Source: Branchinecta lynchi (taxonomy: Eukaryota; Arthropoda; Branchiopoda; Anostraca; Branchinectidae). From it: DNA of 64,000 nucleotides. Location: the NCBI GenBank assembly GCA_023053575.1, contig JAKZAP010000017.1, positions 3,045,501 to 3,109,500 of the forward strand, read 5' to 3'. Within the stretch, counting starts at the first letter, position 1. Each line of letters begins with the position of its first letter. This document shows positions 11,687-19,442 of this stretch, one piece after another. The position numbers were made by a program, and so were the translations under genes. A model generated the notes under the pieces. It was given only the letters and a program-made list of their open reading frames with translations, did no database searches and had not been told where the DNA came from.

Positions 11687-12619
11687 ATGGTGAGGAAGAG
11701 GCAACGGCGCGGAGAAGAAGAAGGTTCTGCCAACAATAGCATCCTGGATGCGTCTTCTAGCAGTCAGGTAGCAAATGATCAAGTGACATTGGCAAGTCTT
11801 GCGAATAATATCAGCACTATATTGTCGATTGTCAGTGAGAGCAACAAGAAACTGGACTCGCTTGAAAATAAACTGAAATCTTTAGATGATCGAGTTGCAA
11901 AAATAGAAAGCTTCCAGAGTGATGTCAGGCAATCTCTATCGCAGAGTGATACGAGGCTCGGCTCGTTAGAAACTGAAAAAGAGGCCGTGAAAAATCAGAT
12001 TAAGATCTTAACGGATGAGGTTACTGACCGTGGACCTAAAGTGGACAGCATTTCGAATAGGCGGACAAAGCTTGAATTTGAAAAACTGGATGTGAACATT
12101 ATTGTCTGGAAAGTGTCTTGTGATGATACTTCTAATGCGAAAGATATTGTTTCTTCAGTAATATCAGAGGGGCTTGAGATTTCAGATGTGCCAGCATTTC
12201 AGGTAGTGCAGATCAGTAAAAATCAGAAGTTTGTCAAGATTAAGCTAGTTGACAAAGAAACTAAAGTGAGAATCCTGAAGAATGCAAAAAATTAAAGGAA
12301 AAATAATCTTGTCGTTTAGTGATATTTACATTAGTGATGATGTCCATCTGAAGTAAGTAAAATGCGTAAACACCTGTTAGCAAAAAGAGCAATGCTACGT
12401 GATATCGGCGTCGAGTCGTGGATCTCCAAAAGTTTCCCGCCTGTCCTCCATTTCGATCGATTAAATGGTGCCCACGCGATGTTCACGTGCAATGAATTGA
12501 TTCCGGAGTTGCAGCGTAATATTCAGAGACGTAATATGCCATCGATACTGCGTGTGGATGAACGGGGCTTTGAGGGTGGTAGCGGCGGCAGATTTGACGC
12601 GCTAAGTGATATAATATAA
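11687..12619 (+). pseudogene. LINE ORF1 protein, broken
   Basis: The first frame (11687-12295, 202 codons) starts with a basic MVRKRQRRG stretch, then a long heptad-type coiled coil (about residues 40-115), then an RRM-like segment. Homology in style continues after stop codons in 12362-12619, which carries the end of a nucleic-acid-binding domain. This order (basic N-terminus, coiled coil, RRM, C-terminal domain) is that of LINE ORF1 proteins, which coat element RNA. The intact relative in the window is at 22832-23545. No ORF2 follows: weak plus-strand coding-like sequence continues to about 13126, where the Polinton TIR begins. The in-frame stop near 12295 and the break before 12362 mark it as a decayed copy. 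Confidence 0.6.
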
Positions 12620-13126
12620 TGGAATAAATAAATGATAGTTGATAATGTCTCGAGTATTATTATCGTTTGTTTTGTATACATTTTTAAAATAAGGAAGTGT
12701 TAATTAAAGTTGTGATGAAGTAGCAGTATGGCACCTATTAAATGAGGTTGTGAAAAGAAAAAGCGATGGCGATCGGTAAAACACAGCAAAACGTGTTTCG
12801 GTATTTGTCACTAGTGTCTGTTTACCCGTTTGTAGAATCATTAGGTCAAAGTTATTTATTGAAGAAAGAAGTGCCGTTTTATTTTGGTTGTAAGTGTTCA
12901 TGTTCGCGTCAGTGGTGGAATCACCTAAACGGAAAATGTATTGATGGTGGATAATAGGACTCTCTCTCCTCCAGGGCCTGAGTTTAATCTTGGCGAGTTA
13001 GAAAATAGAAAGGTTAATTTAAGTAATAGGTATGATGAAGTTTTTAAATAGAAATTTAGGTCCTGGTCTCACAAGCCGGGATGAGTGTGAGGATTCTAAG
13101 TATGTTTTTGTAAATGGTGTTTCGCG

Positions 13127-13484
13127 AGTAGTATAGGTCATAATTGATACAGGCGGGCATATGGTACATGCCGCTTCAAATTCATGGTCAGATTGAAGCG
13201 GCAGGTACCATATGCCCGGCCTGTATCAGTCATGTGATATCAGTGTGAGCTAGAAACCTTAAACTAACATTATGGGCGAGGGGGGAGTGCGGAGAAAGAG
13301 TGGGCATATGTAGGGAAGGGGTAGAGGGTGCCCCAACCCCCTTCCCCCCACCGTTGAATCGCCTATCTGTTTGAGTGGGGAGATTGAAAATGTATCGATC
13401 CGGGGACCTCTGGATCACATGTTGACTGCTCTACCAGTTTCGCTACCGGAAATGAGGGGGTTGACAGGGATAAGGGTGTGAACA
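13127..13484 (+). repeat. Polinton left terminal inverted repeat
   Basis: It begins AGTAGTATAGGTCATAATTG and matches, inverted, the sequence ending at 45611. The AG...CT ends fit Polinton TIRs. The two TIRs agree at their outer about 230 bp and again over the inner about 45 bp, ending at GGGTGTGAACA. A middle stretch of about 50 bp (left) versus about 130 bp (right) is unrelated. The six bases outside (TTCGCG) do not match those beyond the right TIR (GTCAGT). Confidence 0.85.
13145..13228. repeat. near-perfect palindrome inside the left TIR
   Basis: Arms 13145-13178 and 13195-13228 pair over about 31 of 34 positions (TGATACAGGC against GCCTGTATCA at the base, then GGGCATATGGTAC against GTACCATATGCCC), with a 16-base loop. 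The same palindrome lies in the right TIR at 45510-45592, so it belongs to the element. It could mark a site for a terminal protein or integrase, by inference only. Confidence 0.85.
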
Positions 13485-13516
13485 GGGGTGAAATACTTCT
13501 TCGCTATTTTACAAAA

Positions 13517-13573
13517 ATGAGCGTACCTTAGCCCCCTTGAGTCTTATGAAAGGGGCGCCTAAGGCACGCTCAT
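13517..13573. repeat. 22-25 bp stem hairpin next to tRNA-like sequence
   Basis: ATGAGCGTACCTTAGCCCCC at 13517 pairs with the inverted arm ending GCACGCTCAT at 13573, with a 10-base loop. It directly abuts the tRNA-like sequence 13574-13647. Palindromic DNA of this length could fold in RNA or extrude in DNA; role unknown. Confidence 0.75.
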
Positions 13574-13647
13574 AGGACCTTGCCAGGAATCGAACCTGGG
13601 ACCGCTAGTTCAGAGTTTAGCGTGGTAACCATCATACCACCGAGGTA
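13574..13647 (-). tRNA. tRNA-like pseudogene
   Basis: On the minus strand the 74-nt segment has an A-box-like TGGTATGATGG, a complete T arm (CCAGG TTCGATT CCTGG) with a standard B box, and an anticodon-arm-like CGCTA...TAGCG. The anticodon loop would be 10 nt rather than 7 and the acceptor stem pairs over only four or five positions. It is therefore a tRNA remnant or tRNA-derived repeat rather than a working gene. The nearest resemblance is tRNA-Gln (CUCUGAA-like loop). Confidence 0.45.
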
Positions 13648-14015
13648 ATTTATTTTGAACTTATTAAGTGAGTATAGTATAGTGCATAACGAATCCATAT
13701 TATGCGCAGAGTTGATGCACTTTCACTCTCTGGAATGATAATGAGACCGGTAAGGGTGATGAACTTGTCATCTGAATGTGATTACCCTTTTCCATCTTAT
13801 TCCTTGGGGGGTTGTTCTACTTTCACTATCGGAAGTGATAATCAGGACAGGAGGGGGTTGACCTGATTATGATAATGTATTCAGTCTTTCCCCTTCTCTC
13901 CTCTAGGGGATTGCATTTTTTCTTGGAACTAATTTAAATACAGGAAGGGGTGACCTGATTATACTTGACCTACCCTGATAAGGTATAAACTAGTTATACA
14001 AAACCGGTTTTCCCC

Positions 14016-14042
14016 TATAAAAAGTGGAAGGACGCTTCAGTT
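14016..14042 (+). promoter_or_regulatory. TATA box and initiator of the cysteine-rich gene
   Basis: TATAAAAAG at 14016 is followed by TCAGTT at 14037, the arthropod-type initiator, and by a second candidate GCAGTC at 14049. The first start codon follows at 14089. The TATA-to-initiator spacing (23 or 35 bases, depending on the initiator) is not ideal, so the start point is uncertain. Confidence 0.5.
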
Positions 14043-14088
14043 CGGTATGCAGTCGAACAGTGTACATCATAGTGATAACAAGTATACC

Positions 14089-15117
14089 ATGATGGCAGAA
14101 TCACTTGTAAGTAACTTTTTAACTTGTTTTCTTTTCTGTTTTTATTTTTTTTTTTCTGTTTTTCAAGACAATATTTTTGATTGTAGAGTAAATATAAGAC
14201 AAGAAGATTTGATAAAATAAGAAAATATTGTTTTTGACATAACATTCTCTAAGAGTGTTGTAGTATGACTGACTAGTATGCACTACTTTTATCATTCAGA
14301 TTCTTCCATTTGTACATCTTCACCTTTTGACTGTCCGCCCATTATATACGATCGACGTTTGTATAAGTATTTTTTTTTTTATATATTTTCTTTTTCTTTT
14401 CAGATCCTTACAAACTGTCCGTATTGCAACTACGTTTTGGGGACGCAGCTGTGTGATCGGTGTTTCGAGCCTGCAGGAGACATTGATATGAATGTATGCG
14501 GATTCTGCGAGCCTTGTGGTCGGCATGGAGGTCCATCAGGGATAGTCTACAACTGCAAAGGTTGTATGGAACTGGCCTGTTCCGACCACGCAGCAGGATT
14601 TCTATGTGGGGACTGCCACATGGATCTCTGCTGTCAATGGCGTGACACCGCGCCGGAAAACATCAGCAAATGTCATATTGGAGAAGACCCGGAAGAGCTA
14701 AGGATGTTCTACGAGACGACGGGGTTCACTGTCCATTATATGATGATAGATGGGCCCCGTCTTCGTCAAATATCTACCGATGTCCTTCCAGATGCCCCCG
14801 AGGAGGAAGTGAAGGAGAGATTCAAAATTTGGTTCCTCCGTCACAGTTGCCACCAGCCATTTCTACCAGGGTATATTTACAACCCTGGTGATTTTATCTG
14901 CCAGATTACGCCAGCAGAGATGTCGTCAAACCAGATGGTTCAACGAATGAACTGGAGCCAGCTCGAGACGTTCAATATATGCATGTGGAACACGTTCTCC
15001 AATACCACCTACACCCGTAACACGGATCCGCTGGAGAATGAATTCTACTGCCGGCGATGCAACCCGAACAAGTCATCGCAACAGATCGAGTCCAATATGG
15101 AAAGAATGATGATATGA
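14089..15117 (+). CDS. spliced cysteine-rich Polinton gene of unknown function
   Basis: Exon 1 is 14089-14106 (six codons, MMAESL), followed by a consensus donor GTAAGT. The intron 14107-14403 ends in a long T tract and CAG. Exon 2 is 14404-15117. Phase is 0 and the spliced protein has 243 residues. Its first half carries CxxC pairs at residues 11/14, 23/26, 38/41/44, 57/60, 74/77 and a CC at 82-83, with a C-x2-D-H at 65-68. A last CxxC is at 222/225. This looks like several zinc-binding modules, with no RING or PHD order I can recognise. It lies between the left TIR and the convergent protease gene, so it belongs to the element, in the slot where Polintons carry variable accessory genes. A longer unspliced frame from 14278 exists, but it runs through the polypyrimidine tract. 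Function unknown. Confidence 0.7.
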
Positions 15118-15210
15118 ATATTTATTTGTGTGTTATTAGTTGATGTATGTGTAAATATATTTTTTTTTATGTTCCATCTATAGACAGTTTTTTTTGTTCT
15201 ATTTTCAAGC

Positions 15211-15216
15211 AATAAA
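15211..15216 (+). terminator. poly(A) signal of the cysteine-rich gene
   Basis: AATAAA lies 94 bases after the stop codon at 15117. The opposite-strand poly(A) signal of the protease gene lies at 15249-15254, so the two transcripts end tail to tail within about 40 bp. Confidence 0.6.
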
Positions 15217-15248
15217 ATAGACGTTAGAATGTTGAAAAAAAACAGTGT

Positions 15249-15254
15249 TTTATT
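15249..15254 (-). terminator. poly(A) signal overlapping the protease stop codon
   Basis: On the minus strand AATAAA contains the TAA stop of the protease frame, an extremely compact gene end. It would serve the whole minus-strand capsid cluster. Confidence 0.6.
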
Positions 15255-15765
15255 TATACACAAGACTAAACAGTTTACTTTTATGGCACATGATACGAAG
15301 AGTACTAAAATCTACATTATATAAATGACACAATACATTTTCGACAAGGAAATCATTGTAAATGGGTACATCACTATAAATACTAAGAAAGTATGAATAT
15401 GAATAACCACGACATCGAAAAATAAGAAATAACAAAGCATGAAATCCACAACTTTTTGTACTATAATCCTGAACTTGACGAGTGTGTTGGATGATCTTCT
15501 TACGACGCCGGTGAATGAAATCCACAATATATGGTTGATAGGTGGTATAAGGAAACGCCAGGGCATCAAATATTTCCGTTGTAGATGGCGTTAAGAATAG
15601 TGCCAGCCAATGGCCATCTGATTCTTCGCTAGGGCTCGAGTTGACAATACAGATGGCTCTTGGAGCTAATACACTCGACAGATAATCCGCTGGAATACAG
15701 TACTTTTCGAACTGAGATGTTACAGGGTCCATTTCCAGTACCCTTAGAATTTGATCGGTATTCAT
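15250..15765 (-). CDS. Polinton cysteine protease (adenovirus/Ulp1-like)
   Basis: This is a 171-residue protein starting at MNTDQILRVL; the upstream frame back to 15810 lacks an ATG. Catalytic residues can be placed: His52 in DGHWLALF, Asp67 in IFDAL, Gln99 in QVQDY and Cys106 in SCGFHALL. That is the His-Asp-Gln-Cys order of the adenovirus maturation protease and Ulp1 family. In Polintons this enzyme is thought to process virion proteins. It is the last gene of the minus-strand cluster, 45 bases after the capsid gene, and its stop lies inside the poly(A) signal. The frame is intact, and the length is close to typical for Polinton proteases. Confidence 0.85.
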   Translation of the reverse strand: MNTDQILRVLEMDPVTSQFEKYCIPADYLSSVLAPRAICIVNSSPSEESDGHWLALFLTPSTTEIFDALAFPYTTYQPYIVDFIHRRRKKIIQHTRQVQDYSTKSCGFHALLFLIFRCRGYSYSYFLSIYSDVPIYNDFLVENVLCHLYNVDFSTLRIMCHKSKLFSLVYK

Positions 15766-15809
15766 GGTGCAAGATCCAGAAGGACTGAACCATCCGGTGT
15801 TATTTCCCA

Positions 15810-16991
15810 CTAGGTCTCAAACTGAGCTAGTGAGATGAGCGTTATACTCTCTGTGAGTGCTGCATTAAAAGTGAATTCGAGACGAACAGTTCCTGTCTTT
15901 ATAATGGTTAAGTCTTGAGAACCAGACAAGTCGAATACAATCATACCATGATTTTCAGCAAACATGGCTGGTGTTATACCATTTTCATAGAGTTGATTAT
16001 CTCTATCCAGAGCATACATCGTCATTTGGTACAATGTATTATAAGATCTTCCAAATGATAGCTGGGTAAGGGGGACTCCGTTGACTTTCAAGTTCCGACT
16101 GCTTAGTCCAAACAATTGAAATGTGTGTGGTGAAGATCCAAAGTCACCAACGAAAGCAACGGCTAGTTTTGAGGGGATTTCGCCAGAGATAAATGTTGAA
16201 TCTGTAAAGTTCAATGAGCCGGCAGGAATATGACGTTGTGTCCCTACTGTTCTTGGTACCAACAATTTCATATTATTCCCTTGAAGCCGTAGTTTTTCAA
16301 CAGCAAGAGCCACACTACTCATGACTTTTTGTTTCCTGATGTTGAAGATAGCCTCAGTGATGACTACTTTGACATCTGGAGCACCTGGAACTAGCTTTCG
16401 AATGAGAAACGCGGATGGTGCCATCTTCATTTTGAGTTCAATACGCGTATTAGGTGGGAACCATGAACTAATGTTGAACAGTTCATGGTTAATTTTACCA
16501 ACAAGATGAAAGTCCGTATGAACGCCTGCTGTTAACCCATCCGTATCTTCATTGTAAAAGTATCCCATGGCTGGACCCCTCGTTTGTTTAAATTCTCCAG
16601 GCGTCATCAGCATAAATGTGATGTAACTAGCATAATGTGCTAAATTGTTGCTGGAACTCACCAGTGTCCCATTAATATGAACTGTAATATGCTGGAACAA
16701 GTTGTGGAAAACACAGTTTTCATAACCCACTTGATCTGCTGCTGCCAAAGCAGTGCCATCTGTATGTCGTACACGAAGAGTGACTTCCAGGAAGCTAGAT
16801 GCCAAATCCAGGAAATAGTCCTCGTTGGAAAAGATTTTGAATTCCAAAGGATTCGGATCCGTAATGGGATGCTGCGGATAGTACTGTTCAAAATATCCAT
16901 GTTTGACAGAAACGTCGACGTTTTCAGGATTAAACAGGTTCAAACAGGATGACATAGACGGATGAGCATCTTTATGGGGTGAGTAAGCCAT
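15810..16991 (-). CDS. Polinton major capsid protein (double jelly-roll)
   Basis: This is an intact 393-residue frame with an ATG at 16991, four bases after the stop of the preceding gene. The sequence fits the Polinton capsid family often annotated as F54H12.2-like: an N-terminal segment ending EFKIFSNEDYFLDL, strand-rich repeats with an SSFLEVTLRV strand, and a conserved MYALDRDNQLYENGI region near the C-terminus. By family knowledge it forms trimers with two jelly-roll folds that build an icosahedral shell. No signal peptide or membrane helix is seen. It sits between the small basic protein and the protease. The intact frame contrasts with the broken polymerase of the same element. Confidence 0.8.
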   Translation of the reverse strand: MAYSPHKDAHPSMSSCLNLFNPENVDVSVKHGYFEQYYPQHPITDPNPLEFKIFSNEDYFLDLASSFLEVTLRVRHTDGTALAAADQVGYENCVFHNLFQHITVHINGTLVSSSNNLAHYASYITFMLMTPGEFKQTRGPAMGYFYNEDTDGLTAGVHTDFHLVGKINHELFNISSWFPPNTRIELKMKMAPSAFLIRKLVPGAPDVKVVITEAIFNIRKQKVMSSVALAVEKLRLQGNNMKLLVPRTVGTQRHIPAGSLNFTDSTFISGEIPSKLAVAFVGDFGSSPHTFQLFGLSSRNLKVNGVPLTQLSFGRSYNTLYQMTMYALDRDNQLYENGITPAMFAENHGMIVFDLSGSQDLTIIKTGTVRLEFTFNAALTESITLISLAQFET

Positions 16992-16995
16992 CCTT

Positions 16996-17445
16996 TTAAG
17001 AGAAAAAATCAGCTCGTGCTCTTACAATCTTCTTCCTTCGTTTAGTTTTCTTATGGCCACTCGCTTTCACTGCCGGATACAAACTGATCAATTCTGGAGC
17101 TGAACGAGGTCTTTTCAACCCCTTTCCAGTCTGTCCTCGCAACTGATCACTCACATTCCGGGCTGTCTCCTTAAGATTATCTGATAGACTCTCTTTAAAT
17201 TCTTTACCAGAGCCCCAATCCTGGAGCGTCGTTGCTGCCACATTTGTCACATGTGGTAATATGTACTTTTTAGCCAATGGAATAGCTGACCGAAAGAGCT
17301 TAGCAAACCAACTGCCCAGACCATATCCAGACATCGAAGTACGACCTTTATAGTACTCAAGCCCTGAACCAGTTTGACGTGGACGTAACGCATCATAGTA
17401 ACAATCAATGTCAGGACAACGAAAAAGGGTTCTATGATTGGGCAT
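16996..17445 (-). CDS. small basic Polinton virion-type protein
   Basis: This is a 149-residue frame chosen to start at MPNHRTLFRC (ATG 17445), which overlaps the end of the upstream gene by 14 bases as other Polinton genes do. It contains the family pattern TGSGLEYYKG followed by a glycine-rich GYGLG and an amphipathic segment with SAIPLAKKY, then a strongly basic tail (HKKTKRRKKIVRARAD). Proteins of this kind recur next to the capsid gene in Polintons and resemble adenovirus core or cement proteins in character. The exact role is unproven. It likely binds DNA or capsid interior. Confidence 0.65.
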   Translation of the reverse strand: MPNHRTLFRCPDIDCYYDALRPRQTGSGLEYYKGRTSMSGYGLGSWFAKLFRSAIPLAKKYILPHVTNVAATTLQDWGSGKEFKESLSDNLKETARNVSDQLRGQTGKGLKRPRSAPELISLYPAVKASGHKKTKRRKKIVRARADFFS

Positions 17446-18232
17446 TCTTTGGACGGAAATGACATGTGAACACACAGAGACCTTTGGAAATAGGAAGGGG
17501 ATCACCAAACTCTGTTTTCAATATGATCTGGCAGAGCTCTAATTCATTACTGGCCACAGGAACATATTGCAACTGCCTAATATTGTAATGATACGTGGTT
17601 TCATTGGTAGATTTCTTATCCAAAATTCTCAGCAAAGGAGCACAGGTATTACCCACCCTTGAATTTTCAATAAATGAAGCATAAATGAATATACAGGAAT
17701 AGGCTGTAAAAAAGCCTGGTTCAAAGTCACCATAGACTCCATGCACATGTTCAATCGGTGTTCGAACCATAATGTTATTGTCACGAAACCCCAATAGATC
17801 TTTCATGTCTTCACTGAGCCAGAGACGATCGTTTTCTTGTAGACCTGTTATCAGTACCCGTTTATGTGAAGGGAGAAAAGACAAGGTAGGTGCCTTTTTG
17901 TTTTTTCCACTTAGATGAGCATACAAGTCACTACACAAGTCTTCAATTGTTCTGTATTGCCGATATGGTAGTGTGTATCGAGGATACCTTTCCTTGTCAA
18001 CAATCAAATTTTCAGGCCAACTGAATGGTTTCAGTTGAACATCATAGGATTTATATTTCTTTATTACATCAAAACTATTTTTGATGATACAATCCACAAG
18101 TGCAACCTCGTAGTCGATCTTAAGTTGAATTGGTGGTGTTAATCGTGTCCAAAAATCAGTGGTCTTATTTAGAGCATTTGTTAACGGATCAGACACGTTG
18201 CTGATAAAAGTCACCAGAAAATCATCAGACAT
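17432..18232 (-). CDS. Polinton conserved capsid-associated protein (PX-like), fused in frame to integrase
   Basis: Taken from MSDDFLVTFISN (ATG 18232), this is 266 residues. The start (D-D-F-V-T, then L-x-x-P-I-x-L and the ALVDC-I motif) matches the conserved Polinton protein that usually begins with F-Y-V-T-L-P-S and is proposed to be a minor virion component. There is no stop codon between the integrase chromodomain and this start: the codons read straight through from QQFI into MSDD. The product may be translated separately by internal initiation, made as a fusion, or be the result of a small deletion. It overlaps the next gene by 14 bases. The assignment to minor capsid is tentative. Confidence 0.6.
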   Translation of the reverse strand: MSDDFLVTFISNVSDPLTNALNKTTDFWTRLTPPIQLKIDYEVALVDCIIKNSFDVIKKYKSYDVQLKPFSWPENLIVDKERYPRYTLPYRQYRTIEDLCSDLYAHLSGKNKKAPTLSFLPSHKRVLITGLQENDRLWLSEDMKDLLGFRDNNIMVRTPIEHVHGVYGDFEPGFFTAYSCIFIYASFIENSRVGNTCAPLLRILDKKSTNETTYHYNIRQLQYVPVASNELELCQIILKTEFGDPLPISKGLCVFTCHFRPKNAQS

Positions 18233-18961
18233 GATGAATTGTTGAGCAGGTACCCAAGAATCGTGAGCTGAGGTGTATCCAAGCCAACGCACAAGCAACT
18301 GTTTCTGACCACGTACATACCGGGTCTTAAGTATCTTTTCAATTTTGTAACTGCCCAGGTCATTGACTTTCTGTAGTTCGTGGTCGTAGAATCCACCTTC
18401 TGTTGTTTCATCTTTATAATCGCGAAGTTTATACGTCAACGGATTGGTGAATTTGATTTCAGCTATCTTAAAAAGTTCTGTACTCCATAGGTGATTACCC
18501 TTCTCAAAATAACCCTGTAATCGGTTGATGCGTACTGTATCACCCACTTGAAACTTGGGTGCTTTCGGTACTGGAAGGATTGGGTATATTTCAGTAAATA
18601 TGCTACTTGCATTTTCACTAGTAATATCCACCGGTCTCCTGAACCGTAACGATCTGTGAGGTGAATGATTATACTGACTGACAATTGCCGGGATGGCCGG
18701 AATAAATGAGAATGTGTTTTGTAATGTACAGTAACGAGTAATCATCAGTCGCAGCGTTCGATTCATTCTTTCAGCCAAAGCAGCTTTAATAGGAGAATGA
18801 GAATGGAACAGTTTAGTGTTGTATTTCTCTAGAACCTTCTTAACAGCTGGATTTACATACTCGGACCCCCTATCCGTCTGTAATAGCCTATAGGGCCTCT
18901 CTTTCAAGACAGAGTCTATTGCAAGAGCCACTTCCTTGCCTGTTTTCGTTTTCAGAGGGCG
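18233..18961 (-). CDS. Polinton integrase, C-terminal part (cut by assembly gap)
   Basis: The frame enters from the gap at 18961 with PLKTKTGKEV. It carries the second catalytic Asp (LLQTDRGSEYVNP) and, 34 residues on, the catalytic Glu (KAALAERMNRTLR), the usual retroviral-type D-x33-35-E spacing. A linker domain follows. A chromodomain comes next (YKIEKILKTR ... QLLVRWLGYTSAHDSWVP), a known C-terminal module of Polinton integrases thought to read histone marks at the target. The first catalytic Asp and N-terminus are on another contig (36353-36665). The reading frame is intact here. It continues into the capsid-associated protein without a stop. Confidence 0.85.
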
Positions 18962-19061
18962 NNNNNNNNNNNNNNNNNNNNNNNNNNNNNNNNNNNNNNN
19001 NNNNNNNNNNNNNNNNNNNNNNNNNNNNNNNNNNNNNNNNNNNNNNNNNNNNNNNNNNNNN
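18962..19061. other. assembly gap, 100 N
   Basis: The run is exactly 100 N, as used for gaps of unknown size. Left of it is integrase coding sequence; right of it is the tail of an unrelated LINE. Confidence 0.95.
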
Positions 19062-19442
19062 TCAGGTTCAGGTTCTTTTATTTCAAAAATACTTTGTAAC
19101 AATATATTTTGATCACTGGGGGCCGGCAGGGATACGAGCTCGTTAGCTCGGCCCCATTTTAAACACTGACTATATGAACATAGTATAAATGAGTCGTTCC
19201 TCTGTAAATACACTCACAAAAGAAAGAAAGACTCGTTCCATTCCGTATACTTTCACACGCCATACCAAACTCTCCACACGATAAAATAAAAAAAAAAAAA
19301 AAAAATAATAATAACACCAAGTCGTGGCCTAAGCTGAAGGAACGCTACCTTTTTCTAAAACAAAATTAATAATTGAAGGTTTATAATTAAAGGTTGTAGA
19401 TTTACCGGGATGACATAAACGTGAGCGTATCATATTTTAATA

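Noticed and set aside
13100..13126. Rest of the hAT transposase left of the Polinton
   Set aside because: The minus-strand translation next to the left TIR has no hATC dimerisation motif, and no 6-bp duplication links the two flanks.
14278..14403. Start of the cysteine-rich gene at the ATG at 14278
   Set aside because: The 42 codons before ILTNCPYC translate the polypyrimidine tract. The GTAAGT donor and phase-0 CAG acceptor with a TATA box upstream favour the spliced start at 14089.
15766..15810. Protease starting at 15810
   Set aside because: That codon is GTG overlapping the capsid stop. The first ATG (15765) opens MNTDQIL, the usual start of Polinton proteases.
17432..19213. A single 593-codon frame through the first N gap, with an N-terminus encoded at 19062-19213
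   Set aside because: The part right of the gap is the 3' UTR and tail of a LINE. The frame is open there by chance, and the real N-terminal half of the integrase is at 36353-36665.
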